This document shows, one piece after another, positions 8,994-17,840 of a DNA stretch of 64,000 nt. The notes beneath the pieces are model-generated. The model worked only from the letters and a program-made list of their open reading frames with translations, was not told the origin of the DNA and did not search any database. Source of the DNA: Pseudoflavonifractor sp. Marseille-P3106. GTDB taxonomy: Bacteria > Bacillota > Clostridia > Oscillospirales > Oscillospiraceae. The position numbers and the translations under genes were made by a program. Positions within the stretch are counted from its first letter, which is position 1, and the number at the start of each line of letters is the position of its first letter. The DNA lies in NCBI GenBank assembly GCA_900169975.1, contig LT827126.1:372001-436000 (forward strand). Reading direction: 5' to 3'.

Positions 8994-9622
8994 AGACGGA
9001 CCTGACGCTCAAGCTGGAGCGGGAGATATGGCTGGCCACAGTCAAGCAGGGAGTATTTGGCTGCTATGAGGTCACTATCGGACAATATGGCCGCGAGCGG
9101 GTGGACTTCATGACCATGGACACCAAGGGCATTTTCCGGTGCTACGAAATCAAAATCAGCAAGAGCGACTTCCACAGCTCCGCCGCACAGACCTTCTGCG
9201 GCCACTACAACTACTTTGTCATGCCCCGGGCTCTCTATGAACAGGTCAAGGCAGAGATTCCAAAGGACATCGGCGTGTTCTGCGAAGCCAGGTTCCGTGA
9301 TGGCACTGCGTATGAGCAGGCCCCATGTGTCTGTGTGAAGCGGGCGCAACGCCGGGAACTGACCGTATCTGTTGATGTGCTCAAGGACAGCCTCATCCGC
9401 TCCCTATCCCGGGATGTAGGCAAGCAGGTACACAGCGGCAGCCCGACTCTCATAGAGCTGTACAATAGAGAGCTGGCGGAGGAACGGCACTTGTCCGAGT
9501 ATTACCGGAAGCAGTGCGATATACTGCGTGGCCAGTACGAGAATCTGTACAAGGTCGTCGCTCAGACCTATGGGGAGCAGTGGGAGAGCGGCCCGGGTAA
9601 AGATTTTGCAGACAGCATTTGA
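8990..9622 (+). CDS. PD-(D/E)XK-like nuclease-fold protein (MmcB-like)
   Basis: 210 residues, ATG overlapping the previous stop by 4 bases. Residues 30-55 contain RVDFMTMDTKGIFRCYEIKIS: a conserved D in a strand, then E-x-K in the next, matching the PD-(D/E)XK nuclease core as in MmcB-type repair proteins. After the core, residues 60-80 (FCGHYNYFVMP) fit the usual following helix-strand. The last 60 residues are a charged helix. Substrate unknown; DNA repair, restriction or host-DNA handling are all possible. Confidence 0.65.
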   Translation: MKTDLTLKLEREIWLATVKQGVFGCYEVTIGQYGRERVDFMTMDTKGIFRCYEIKISKSDFHSSAAQTFCGHYNYFVMPRALYEQVKAEIPKDIGVFCEARFRDGTAYEQAPCVCVKRAQRRELTVSVDVLKDSLIRSLSRDVGKQVHSGSPTLIELYNRELAEERHLSEYYRKQCDILRGQYENLYKVVAQTYGEQWESGPGKDFADSI

Positions 9623-9672
9623 TACTTCGTAAAACGGATGTTCGGTTTTGATTTAGGGGGTATGTAGTAGAG

Positions 9673-9870
9673 ATGCCGGATGAGCGCTATGTAGTCACAC
9701 AACATGCAAACCTATCCAGGCCACACGACACGCGCTATGTCGTGTTTGACCTCGAAGATTTTAAAATTATAGACGATGCCAATGGATACGGATACAAGTC
9801 TGTGCAGGAAGCCCACGCTGCACTTGTCCGCATGAGGAGGTCTGCGCTGAAAAGAGGGGATAGTGCGTGA
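9673..9870 (+). CDS. Hypothetical small protein
   Basis: 65 residues, ATG behind GGGGG. No motif. Its last 4 bases overlap the next gene. Confidence 0.5.
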   Translation: MPDERYVVTQHANLSRPHDTRYVVFDLEDFKIIDDANGYGYKSVQEAHAALVRMRRSALKRGDSA

Positions 9871-10238
9871 AATGTGAAAAGTGTTCGAAGAATATCTTTC
9901 CGGCATATGCGGTCATCTTGGATGTATCGGTGAGCAGCAGACAGTATCTGTCTGGTAATCCTGGGGCATCCCGCCGCAGCTCTGTCACCTTGTGCCCACA
10001 GTGCGCTGCTTCAATAACGAGTAACCTGGAGTCTCTGTCGGGTTCTATCCAGGCGCTGATTCTTGGCAGAAATTTGCCGGAAATGGCCGCGATGAAGGAG
10101 CGCATCGAACTGCTCCGCCAGGAGCGGGACGACGCCCGAGCGCAGTTTGACATGTACGGCGGTGACGAGGGTATCACAGCTATGCTGGAAGAACTGGAGG
10201 TGTTGCGGAAGACACATCCATCCACGCCAGACAAATAG
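9867..10238 (+). CDS. Zinc-ribbon and coiled-coil protein
   Basis: 123 residues, GTG start. N-terminal CEKC and a later CPQC make a zinc ribbon (residues 2-52); residues 70-115 are a charged helix (MKERIELLRQERDDARAQ) that should form a coiled coil, so dimerisation is likely. Translationally coupled to the previous gene. Confidence 0.6.
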   Translation: MKCEKCSKNIFPAYAVILDVSVSSRQYLSGNPGASRRSSVTLCPQCAASITSNLESLSGSIQALILGRNLPEMAAMKERIELLRQERDDARAQFDMYGGDEGITAMLEELEVLRKTHPSTPDK

Positions 10239-10249
10239 GGGAGGGGCAT

Positions 10250-11035
10250 ATGGAGAAGAAAAAGCACTCAATACTCATCGTCCTCGTCCCGGTTCTACTC
10301 ATTGGTGCAGTCATTGCCGGGTGGTACTACCTGCGGACCTGGCCGCTGCGGTTCCAGGGGCAACTGGACGATTTCTTTGGAAAGGACAACTGGGACATCT
10401 CTGAGGATACCAAAGAAAGCCTGATGTACGATAAGAACATCACCATTCGGGATGCCGCATGGTCATCTGAAGAGATTCCTGGCAAATTCCATGAGTGGGA
10501 TATCTCCTTCACGAACCGGAACGGCGATACGGAAGTCTGGACCATCTCAGACCATACAATGAAGATAAATCACGATAAATACTGGCTCCTAAGCCCTGAC
10601 CGCTACTCTGCAAAGCAGTCCCTTGGCCAGGAATTGATGGACATATCCTTCTCCATGGCAGGGGAGCAGGTCCATAAAAAAATCCTCCAGGCTCTATTGC
10701 CAGGCGTTGAAGCAGACTGCGTTGTTGTGGACATCTCCTACCGGGGCGGTAGGCCGGACCCGGAACTGTATGACGAACTGCTGGATGCACCATGGTTCAC
10801 CGCGAACGATGTGACTGCAGAGGATTTCCTCCGCAGCGACCTCAATGACTTCTACCTCGACATCTACGCCTATGACTATCGGGTAGACAAGTTGTCCTCC
10901 GATGAACGCAGGCACCTTCTCGGGAGCCTGACGGATATCGAAAACCTGCTGAAAGACACCTACGGAGACTATGTGGACTACGAAATTTACTTGGGCGACG
11001 GGTGTCGAGCGGAATATAGGGGACCCAAGGGCTGA
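10250..11035 (+). CDS. Membrane-anchored hypothetical protein
   Basis: 261 residues, ATG behind GGGGAGGGG. Basic N-terminus MEKKKHS and one hydrophobic segment (residues 8-27) anchor an otherwise soluble, acidic extracytoplasmic part. No recognised domain. Last gene of the operon starting at 7171. Confidence 0.65.
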   Translation: MEKKKHSILIVLVPVLLIGAVIAGWYYLRTWPLRFQGQLDDFFGKDNWDISEDTKESLMYDKNITIRDAAWSSEEIPGKFHEWDISFTNRNGDTEVWTISDHTMKINHDKYWLLSPDRYSAKQSLGQELMDISFSMAGEQVHKKILQALLPGVEADCVVVDISYRGGRPDPELYDELLDAPWFTANDVTAEDFLRSDLNDFYLDIYAYDYRVDKLSSDERRHLLGSLTDIENLLKDTYGDYVDYEIYLGDGCRAEYRGPKG

Positions 11036-11149
11036 TTTTCGCAGTCAATAAGCTGACAGTGCGAGGAGGGGCCGCCAGCAGGCGGTTTTCTCCCCGCTCT
11101 TTTCTGCCTCTCTCGGTGTTCGCCAGATGGCCCCAAAAATCAAATTTCC

Positions 11150-11175
11150 TCTATCCAGACAAATGTGTTATAATG
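11150..11175 (+). promoter_or_regulatory. Putative promoter of sigma/anti-sigma operon
   Basis: TATAAT at 11170 within GTGTTATAATG; the -35 (around TTTCCT) is poor. A weak -35 would fit dependence on an activator or on the ECF factor itself, but that is inference. Confidence 0.4.
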
Positions 11176-11199
11176 CACAGCACACGGGGGTGGTCTCAT

Positions 11200-11721
11200 A
11201 TGCTCATCTATCTCTCCATGATTGAGAGTGAAGCCGATAAATCACTGTTTGAGCAACTCTATATCCGGTACAAAGGGCTGATGTACCACATCGCGTATCG
11301 GATTTTACAGAACCGGGAGGACGCAGAAGATGCCGTCCACCAGGCTTTCGTGTCTCTTGCGAAAAATATTAAAAAAATTACAGAGGTCGACTGTCCGAAA
11401 ACCTATGGTTACATCGTTACTATTATTGAGAGGAAATCTATTGACAGTCTAAGAGCGAATAAGCACATTGTCAGCACGGATTTTGAAGAGTCTGAACCTG
11501 GCATAGAAATCCCACCGCCGGGAGAGGGAGGTCTTGCAGATGCCATAGCAAAATTGAATCCCCGCTACCGGGAAGTCATCCTGCTTCACTATGCCTATGG
11601 GTACAAGACCAGCGAGTTGGCCGACATGCTGGACATGAAGCAGGACTCCGTTCGCAGATTACTTTGGCGTGCAAAGGAGGCTCTTAGAAAGAACTTAGAG
11701 GAAGGAGGTATTCCAGTATGA
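11200..11721 (+). CDS. ECF-type RNA polymerase sigma factor
   Basis: 173 residues. ATG 11200 has GGGGGTGG upstream; the longer frame from 11059 runs through the promoter. Region 2 is clear at residues 15-70 (FEQLYIRYKGLMYHIAYRIL, NREDAEDAVHQAFVSLAKN) and region 4 at 120-165 (LNPRYREVILLHYAYGY ... SVRRLLWRAKEALRK). Such factors redirect RNA polymerase to a small set of promoters. The gene overlaps by 4 bases a transmembrane DUF4367-like protein, the normal arrangement for a sigma factor with its membrane anti-sigma factor. Confidence 0.88.
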   Translation: MLIYLSMIESEADKSLFEQLYIRYKGLMYHIAYRILQNREDAEDAVHQAFVSLAKNIKKITEVDCPKTYGYIVTIIERKSIDSLRANKHIVSTDFEESEPGIEIPPPGEGGLADAIAKLNPRYREVILLHYAYGYKTSELADMLDMKQDSVRRLLWRAKEALRKNLEEGGIPV

Positions 11722-12410
11722 GAGACCAACTGACAGATGAGATGTTGACTCAGGCGGCAAAGCAAGTCGCGGTATCCATGAAAGCGTCCCTGCCGGTCCC
11801 CGAAGAATGCCACCATGAATTTCCTCCCGAATTCGAGCGTGATATGAAACGGCTCATTGCCCAGACGGAGCGAAGGCGTATTATGCGCAGATATCTCCAG
11901 AGAGTCGTTGCGGCCTGCCTAGCTGTGGTCATCAGCCTGAGCGCCTGGCTGGCCGTTGATGCAGAGGCCCGGGCGGCCTTTGTTCAGTGGGTCAAAACTG
12001 TCTATGAGCAGTCTGTTGTCTACGAGTTCTTCCATTCTGGAGTTGAACAGGCTGATACCAGCTACAGACTTGGTTGGGTGCCGGAAGGCTACACCATGGA
12101 AAATGAGGTGAGTGGAGATGTCATTACCACTCTCATTTATCTCAGCGGTGAGGATGCTATCTACTTCACTTACGAACAGGCAGAGGATGGTGCTCAAACC
12201 AAGCTATTCACTGATGATGCAAATACGGAACCTGTTATGGTCCATGGAGTAGAGGGAGAATTCTATTTGTCTCAAGACAACGCTGAATCCAATAGCCTAG
12301 TATGGTTTGATGGAGAAAACAACATCCTGTTTTCTATCTCTGGCTTCATAGACAAGGAGACAATGATAAAAATGGCAGAGTCTGTTGAAATCATAGAACC
12401 GTCAAATTAG
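11718..12410 (+). CDS. Membrane anti-sigma factor with DUF4367-like domain
   Basis: 230 residues, ATG overlapping the sigma gene stop. Residues 1-55 are a charged cytoplasmic part, residues 56-78 a single membrane segment (VVAACLAVVISLSAWLAV), and residues 110-225 an extracytoplasmic domain containing YRLGWVPEGYTME, the usual motif of DUF4367 proteins. It presumably holds the sigma factor at the membrane until an envelope signal releases it. Confidence 0.82.
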   Translation: MRDQLTDEMLTQAAKQVAVSMKASLPVPEECHHEFPPEFERDMKRLIAQTERRRIMRRYLQRVVAACLAVVISLSAWLAVDAEARAAFVQWVKTVYEQSVVYEFFHSGVEQADTSYRLGWVPEGYTMENEVSGDVITTLIYLSGEDAIYFTYEQAEDGAQTKLFTDDANTEPVMVHGVEGEFYLSQDNAESNSLVWFDGENNILFSISGFIDKETMIKMAESVEIIEPSN

Positions 12411-12488
12411 ATAAAAACTGGCTCCAATTTTATGCTTAATGACGAAAAACAAAAGTTGAAGTCGAGGACTGTCCGATATCACCTCTTT

Positions 12489-12515
12489 GTGACGTTTCTC
12501 CTAGTAGAACGTCAC
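12489..12515 (+). repeat. Inverted repeat directly before ribosome site
   Basis: GTGACGTT pairs with AACGTCAC across an 11-base spacer, ending two bases before AAGGAGG of the secreted protein gene. It could be an operator for a regulator or an RNA hairpin affecting translation. Confidence 0.55.
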
Positions 12516-12530
12516 AAGGAGGTGAATTTT

Positions 12531-12893
12531 TTGAAGAAGCGACTTCTGCCTTTGGGACTTGCAGTAGTGCTTGCTATCGGAATGACTATCTGTGCCTCGG
12601 CCGCTGAACCTCAGATTGAGCCTCGGCTCCTTCAGGTCCACTCCGCTTTGACCTTTTCGGGGACAACTGCTAATTGTGAAGCAATGATTACCAGTGCCTC
12701 TGATAGTATTAAGGCCACTATGACGCTGAAGCAGGGGAACAGAGTTGTCGATTCCTGGTCCGGTTCCGGCACTGGCATAGTCTTTCTGGAGGGCGATTGT
12801 AAAGTCACCAAGGGTGTGACCTACACGCTCACAGTTGAAGGAACTCGGAATGGAGTTGCTTTTGAACCAGCAACAGTTACCAGAACCTGCTGA
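12531..12893 (+). CDS. Small secreted protein
   Basis: 120 residues. TTG 12531 follows AAGGAGG by 8 bases, and from there a clean signal peptide reads MKKRLLPLGLAVVLAIGM ... ASAA with a cleavage site near residue 24. The mature part is Thr/Ser-rich and beta-like with two Cys (around residues 43 and 120) that could bond. An upstream ATG at 12432 would add 33 residues and spoil the signal peptide. It lies just behind the ECF/anti-sigma pair and may be a target of it. Confidence 0.68.
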   Translation: MKKRLLPLGLAVVLAIGMTICASAAEPQIEPRLLQVHSALTFSGTTANCEAMITSASDSIKATMTLKQGNRVVDSWSGSGTGIVFLEGDCKVTKGVTYTLTVEGTRNGVAFEPATVTRTC

Positions 12894-13066
12894 TTCCAGG
12901 TTCAGCGCAGATTTAATCTGGAAAAGGACATATTTCATATGGTCAATATGAGATATGGCAGGTACAGGATTTTTGTACTAACGAAGTGTGTTTCATGGAT
13001 TAACGAAGATTTGCAATCCTTTCCACAGAGAAAACCTGCAAACAAACAAGAAAGGATGCAAGTAAA

Positions 13067-14044
13067 ATGGCGGTTTATGAAATTATCAATGTCGGCGCAA
13101 ACAAGGCCCTTAATATTTCTGGGTCTAATCTGAAAGGAACGAGTTTATATAATAACCAGGGGATTACCCTTTGGTCTCGTTCTGGTTCCAGCGAGCAATC
13201 CTGGATTTTCACAACTACGAGCAAACCAGCGTGTATCAGAAGCTATCTGAACCGTGAATTTGGGCTTAATGCACGCAAAAATAGCTCTACAAAATATAAG
13301 TGTGACATCCACGAGATAGATGGAAACGAGACAGATACGGCCGTTGGCGTTGAACATATTAGCACTGGTGACAGAATCAAGCTGCTGAACTATGACTTAT
13401 ATCTTACGGCTGACGGTACAGGCAATGGAGCTACTGTCTCTTGGGCACCAGAGAGTTCGAGCAATCTCCAGCTTTGGAAGTTAAATGAGAAAGATGTTAT
13501 TACACATGGGAAGACAACGACACTGTATGGCCCTGTAGGAAACTATAAGACTGGTAACTTGTTAGAGAGCCAGCGCAAAACTAACGCAAAATATATTTAT
13601 GATTTTCTCATTGATAACGGTTTCACTAAAGAAGCTGCCTGTGCAGTTCTTGGAAATTGTGAACAAGAAAGCACCTTTAATCCCTCTGTGTGGCAGACAT
13701 TAAATGACCTCGACTTAGGATATGGCATCGTACAGTGGAGTCCTGCCACGAAATTCCTTCAGTGGGCAGTGGACATTGGCTTGATTGCTTCAGTCAGCGC
13801 TGCTATAATCAATACCCTGGCCAAAAGCTCTGTTCAGAAACTTATGGATGCAGAGCTGACATATTTTATTTTTACTGCAGCACTGTCTGGGGATTATTTT
13901 TCCGGTAATTCTTTTGAGACGTTCAAAAACTCAACCGATTCTGTGACCGAACTTGCAAAGACCTTCGTTTTGACCTACGAAAAAACCACCAGCGAAATCG
14001 CAAAGCGGCAAGAATACGCTCAGAACTGGTACGAGTATTTTTAA
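13067..14044 (+). CDS. Ricin-type lectin plus phage-tail-lysozyme-like protein
   Basis: 325 residues, ATG behind AAGGATG. Residues 1-140 look like a ricin B-type beta-trefoil (YEIINVGANKALNISGSNL, then SSEQSWIF and SNLQLWKLNE). Residues 145-325 match the phage-tail lysozyme family: NAKYIYDFLIDNGFTKEAAC, AVLGNCEQESTFNPS with the expected catalytic Glu, and GYGIVQWSP. Peptidoglycan cleavage with carbohydrate binding is likely. No signal peptide is visible, so export would need lysis, a secretion system or a non-classical route; conjugative elements use such lysozymes to open the wall. The gene is AT-richer than its surroundings. Confidence 0.78.
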   Translation: MAVYEIINVGANKALNISGSNLKGTSLYNNQGITLWSRSGSSEQSWIFTTTSKPACIRSYLNREFGLNARKNSSTKYKCDIHEIDGNETDTAVGVEHISTGDRIKLLNYDLYLTADGTGNGATVSWAPESSSNLQLWKLNEKDVITHGKTTTLYGPVGNYKTGNLLESQRKTNAKYIYDFLIDNGFTKEAACAVLGNCEQESTFNPSVWQTLNDLDLGYGIVQWSPATKFLQWAVDIGLIASVSAAIINTLAKSSVQKLMDAELTYFIFTAALSGDYFSGNSFETFKNSTDSVTELAKTFVLTYEKTTSEIAKRQEYAQNWYEYF

Positions 14045-14134
14045 CTGAGTTGTAATGTTGTACCATGTATTAGTACGCGGGGACTGTTCTCAGCCTCCGC
14101 GTACTAATAAATTTTGTTATTGAGGTGGATAAGA

Positions 14135-14944
14135 ATGGTGAATAAGACTTCGGGATGGAAAATGTCTATTGCATGTACAGCTTTTCTGATGATGTGTTCG
14201 CTTGTGCTCTCAGCGTGCAGTGTGGGCAGCATACCAAAGCAAGAAGAGAACTGTGATACAAGCACAACACCGGATGTATGCGAGACAGCGGCAGGAAGCC
14301 AGGAAACCACACCTCAAGTCAATAATGAAATAATAGATATGGCAATGGCTGCGTATCGTGACGTGCTCCTCGGAAAAAGTAATTACTTCGATGCTCCGAC
14401 AGCAGAAAATCTAAACATCAACCAGTTATACGATATTGATAGTATTTTCCCAGCGACTCCAACGCAATTCGTTCTGCAAGATTTGGATGATGATGGTCTT
14501 CCAGAAGTCATTGTTCAAATGGATATGAACGGCATAGAAAATTTTGGGAGTCTAATACTACATTATGAAGATGGCCAAGTTGTTGGATACTGCCTGTGGA
14601 GACGAGCGTTCGGAGACTTAAAAACAGACAATACTTTTTATACATCCGGTGGCGCATTTGACCATGGCTATTCCCGCATTGACTTTTCTGCTTTCGATAA
14701 TACGGCAGATGCTCCGAGTAATACAATTATACATCCAGTATGTTATTGCTCATCCAGCGCAGGCTATGATGAAGACGGCGAGCTTATCGAAAAATATTAT
14801 AACGATGGCGTGGAAATAACTGCTGAAGAATTTGAACGAGAGCAAGAAAGACAATTTGCAAAAGAGAATGTGCAATGGATGGAGTTCACATCAGATAACA
14901 TCAAAAACTCTATTGCACAATTTCAAAATTCATCCAATAGGTAG
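14135..14944 (+). CDS. Lipoprotein of unknown function
   Basis: 269 residues. ATG 14135 has GAGGTGG upstream. Signal sequence with lipobox LSAC (Cys about residue 30), then a low-complexity linker with many Thr/Glu. Residues 115-125 (DLDDDGLPEVIVQ) look like a calcium-binding FG-GAP-type loop. AT-richer than its neighbours. Confidence 0.72.
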   Translation: MVNKTSGWKMSIACTAFLMMCSLVLSACSVGSIPKQEENCDTSTTPDVCETAAGSQETTPQVNNEIIDMAMAAYRDVLLGKSNYFDAPTAENLNINQLYDIDSIFPATPTQFVLQDLDDDGLPEVIVQMDMNGIENFGSLILHYEDGQVVGYCLWRRAFGDLKTDNTFYTSGGAFDHGYSRIDFSAFDNTADAPSNTIIHPVCYCSSSAGYDEDGELIEKYYNDGVEITAEEFEREQERQFAKENVQWMEFTSDNIKNSIAQFQNSSNR

Positions 14945-14975
14945 CAATAGATATTCTGAAGAGCAAATCTCAATT

Positions 14976-15605
14976 TTGAAGGAATATGATGGCAGTCCCA
15001 TTGAAGACAATCCTCAACTGAGGGGTATATTTGCCAATATAAATGGCCGCTTACGGCTTAGAAGCCAAGACGATGATAGTGTTTGCGTTAAGTTCGAATG
15101 GGACTGGGATGGACTTCCAATGTTGTCCGGGTACGCAGTCACAGATGTTGTTACATGTGCTTGGTTAGGAGTAGACTCTAATAATAAAGGTCATGCGTTG
15201 CGGCTTGTTGAAGATGAGTCCGAATGCAAAGTCTATTACTATTCAAGAGACGATTTTAATTACGAATACAGTGAAATGGTAGAGATTGATGACACGAATC
15301 CTGACGAGAGTGCAGAGGCTAGAATTCAAGTTGGGTCAGACAATCCAAACCATATGGATACATTTGCTATGTCGGGTGAAATGGAGATTACACTTGAAGA
15401 ACCAGTTACTGTCAATGATTTGCAATATTGCACACTCGTGTTTGGGTATGGACATACGGTTCTGACATTCGATGCCAGCTTCAGTGTTTCTATTAGCGGC
15501 ATCAGTGTTAGCATATCTCCTACGATGGGAACTGAAGCGATGTTTAATGGCTCTATCTCAGTTTGGTCAGATGGAAGCGTTGATTATGGTGGAGATGCAG
15601 CTTAA
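14976..15605 (+). CDS. Hypothetical protein, start uncertain
   Basis: The frame is open from 14832, but that start would overlap the lipoprotein by 113 bases. TTG 14976 gives 209 residues with a weak GAAGAG upstream. The protein is acidic and strand-rich; the last 60 residues are Ser/Gly/Val-rich repeats (SVSISGISVSISPT). No recognised domain. Confidence 0.5.
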   Translation: MKEYDGSPIEDNPQLRGIFANINGRLRLRSQDDDSVCVKFEWDWDGLPMLSGYAVTDVVTCAWLGVDSNNKGHALRLVEDESECKVYYYSRDDFNYEYSEMVEIDDTNPDESAEARIQVGSDNPNHMDTFAMSGEMEITLEEPVTVNDLQYCTLVFGYGHTVLTFDASFSVSISGISVSISPTMGTEAMFNGSISVWSDGSVDYGGDAA

Positions 15606-15630
15606 AGCCGTTTTGCGTTGGGGTGTGTGA

Positions 15631-15819
15631 ATGGCATACTTAATTCTGGGATTATTGTGCATCGTTGGCGCACTGGTAGCACCATTTCTTTTTTACAGAA
15701 TAGTTAGAAAGGCAGTCAGCAACAAAGCGCCATATATCGAATGCGGAGTATTGGCACTCTTTGGGGTAGCCTTTGTCCTTTGGCTCGTCAGTGTTTTTGG
15801 CTCGCTACCAACTGCATAA
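15631..15819 (+). CDS. Small membrane protein
   Basis: 62 residues with two membrane segments (about residues 3-22 and 38-58) and a basic loop between them. Ends before a strong terminator. Confidence 0.55.
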   Translation: MAYLILGLLCIVGALVAPFLFYRIVRKAVSNKAPYIECGVLALFGVAFVLWLVSVFGSLPTA

Positions 15820-15858
15820 TCATTAAGCCCTATCATCCTGGATAAAACTATTCCACTG

Positions 15859-15890
15859 AATAGGCCCGGCATTACGCCGGGCCTATTTTT
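15859..15890 (+). terminator. Intrinsic terminator
   Basis: AATAGGCCCGGC, loop ATTAC, GCCGGGCCTATTTTT. Confidence 0.88.
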
Positions 15891-15903
15891 ATCCCTCACA
15901 ATA

Positions 15904-15932
15904 TTGATTATTTTAACTTTATATGGTATAAT
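15904..15932 (+). promoter_or_regulatory. Family A promoter
   Basis: -35 TTGATT at 15904 within AATATTGATTATTTTA, 17-base spacer ending TTTATATGG, -10 TATAAT at 15927 followed by ATTATAAA. Heads the operon 15982-18946. Confidence 0.88.
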
Positions 15933-15981
15933 ATTATAAATTTAGCAATGTACATATCTGCAGTGAGGTGAGACGATAACC

Positions 15982-16569
15982 ATGGAAATCAATAAAAACG
16001 CTAACATTTCCGATACCCAGTGGTTTTTGTACCCCAATGGATACGACTCAAATATCAACCTGCTTATCACCGACGCCAGCAAACGTATCCTGGCCGCCAC
16101 AATACTGGGCTGCACTAGCAGAGTGATTCTGCAGTCTATCCCTATGGTCCTGGTCTGTGACAAGGGCAGTACAATTCCTGCGATACAGTATGCTGAAGCC
16201 AGGGGCTACAATATTCACCGCGCAGAGCCAAACTCCAGTGCGGGCGAGTTACTGGAGCCTGGTGATGCACAAGGACCTGCAGCCACCATTGTGGAAACAG
16301 GGGATGGTGGCCTGCCCCTTACGCGGGCTGGCATTATCTTGGGCCGCATCCTGGAGTATGTCTGCTATGCGACCAACCATCCATACCTGGCCATTCTCAT
16401 TGACGACCTGCCCTCCCTGGGTCAGGTGCCGCATATCGAGAATGTCCTGGCCATGTCCAGCAAAATCAATGTCCGGTTTTGTATGACCGCAGAGCACATG
16501 AGCGAGGTCGCCGCCGCCTACCCGGCAACGCACATCAAAATCATCGAGAACTGCAAGGTATTTTTCTAA
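15982..16569 (+). CDS. VirD4/TraG-like coupling protein, C-terminal part only
   Basis: 195 residues. Residues 105-195 follow the C-terminal ATPase half of conjugative coupling proteins: a strand LAILIDDLPSLGQVPHIENVL in place of the Walker B DEFANLGKIP helix, then SSKINVRFCMTAEHMSEVAAAYP, then IKIIENCKVFF where the family has the I-x-NC strand. There is no Walker A in the chain and the Walker B reads DD, so ATPase activity is unlikely. It may be a domesticated or dominant-negative relative, or a decoy for a coupling protein. The similarity is by eye. Confidence 0.55.
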   Translation: MEINKNANISDTQWFLYPNGYDSNINLLITDASKRILAATILGCTSRVILQSIPMVLVCDKGSTIPAIQYAEARGYNIHRAEPNSSAGELLEPGDAQGPAATIVETGDGGLPLTRAGIILGRILEYVCYATNHPYLAILIDDLPSLGQVPHIENVLAMSSKINVRFCMTAEHMSEVAAAYPATHIKIIENCKVFF

Positions 16570-16602
16570 AATGCCAGAGTCTGCTCAAAAGGGGGAAATA
16601 AC

Positions 16603-17136
16603 ATGCAAGGTATCAGAGCCGGAGGAAGCACCGGCTCGAAAATGAGTTTCTACTGCGGATGTGTCTTCAGCGTTGTTGGCGTGATTTTCATTATCACCTT
16701 TTTGCTGGTCATGTCTCATTGGGAAACAGTGGTCATAAATGGTCGTGGCGCGGTGTGGCTCATCCCGGTGGCGTTTGGCCTGATGAGTGTAATAATGCTT
16801 GTCATTGGGTTCTTTCTCCTCCGTTTGTACGGCAACGAACAGAAAAAGATTCGCCGCTTGCTGGAACGTGGAGAGTATGTCATGGCAGACATCACGGGCT
16901 TCCCGATAAACTACCACAACAGAATAAACGGAATCCCAACCTACTTCGTCAAGTGTACCTATCAGGACCCAGCCACCGGGACCATTCATGTGTTTAGAAG
17001 CCGGTATATAAGCATTGCATTGCTTCCACAAAAAATCAAAGCGGACACTGTGAGGGTGTATGTAGACAGAAGCAAAGGATACCAAGACTACTATGTGGAC
17101 GTGGACAGCATCCTGCCCCACGTAGTGCGGCATTAA
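16603..17136 (+). CDS. DUF3592-like membrane protein
   Basis: 177 residues, two membrane segments (about 18-40 and 50-72) followed by a strand-rich cytoplasmic or outer domain (residues 85-170, GEYVMADITGFPI ... YFVKCTYQDP). The layout resembles DUF3592 proteins. A similar layout occurs at 44502. Confidence 0.6.
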   Translation: MQGIRAGGSTGSKMSFYCGCVFSVVGVIFIITFLLVMSHWETVVINGRGAVWLIPVAFGLMSVIMLVIGFFLLRLYGNEQKKIRRLLERGEYVMADITGFPINYHNRINGIPTYFVKCTYQDPATGTIHVFRSRYISIALLPQKIKADTVRVYVDRSKGYQDYYVDVDSILPHVVRH

Positions 17137-17145
17137 GGAGGACCA

Positions 17146-17814
17146 ATGAAACAGACATTTTTCAATCACAGAAAGACAGCGGCATTTCTGAGCACAGTCC
17201 TGTGCCTTTCAGTACTGACCGGGTGCGGGACTCCCAGCAATCAGCCTGCGCAGTCAGAAGGCCCCCAGCAGTCTGAGCAACAGATGGAGTTCCCCTATGA
17301 GCTGACCATCGGCGGCGTGGGCTATTCCTTCGCTTTCTCCTATGACGACCTGACCTTTCTGGGTTGGGAGTCCCAGTCAGTGAAGACGGAGGACGCTGAA
17401 AAGGTCCTGGTGCCCGCCGGGGAGACCAGTGAATCGTCTGAGGACGATGCAGTGTACTACAAGAACGGCGATATCCGGGGCGCACGGCCTATTTTCTATA
17501 ACAGCGACGCCGAAAATCAGTTTGTGACTGAGTGCGAGGTCGTAGGCTTTGTATTCGATGACAGCTATAACTACAGCTATCCCGCCGGTGAGGTTGCGGT
17601 CAGCGGACCGGATGGAACGGTGGAGCTGGGTATCTCTACATACGACGAGGCTTTGGCAGCCCTGGGGACGCCGGTGAGCGACGACGGTACGACCATCCTG
17701 TATACAGGGAACGGGGAGGAGACCTGCACCAAGTATCTGAAACTGGAATTTGACGACACCGGAGTGCTTGAGTTCCTAAGCATTCAGTCGTATACTGCTG
17801 ATACAGAGGACTGA
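17146..17814 (+). CDS. Lipoprotein of unknown function
   Basis: 222 residues. Signal peptide and lipobox LTGC (Cys about residue 27), then a Gln/Ser/Glu-rich linker and a strand-rich domain from residue 48. ATG behind AAGGAGG, ten bases after the previous stop. Confidence 0.72.
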   Translation: MKQTFFNHRKTAAFLSTVLCLSVLTGCGTPSNQPAQSEGPQQSEQQMEFPYELTIGGVGYSFAFSYDDLTFLGWESQSVKTEDAEKVLVPAGETSESSEDDAVYYKNGDIRGARPIFYNSDAENQFVTECEVVGFVFDDSYNYSYPAGEVAVSGPDGTVELGISTYDEALAALGTPVSDDGTTILYTGNGEETCTKYLKLEFDDTGVLEFLSIQSYTADTED

Positions 17815-17840
17815 GGGACATCACACTGGGGGGATAGAAT

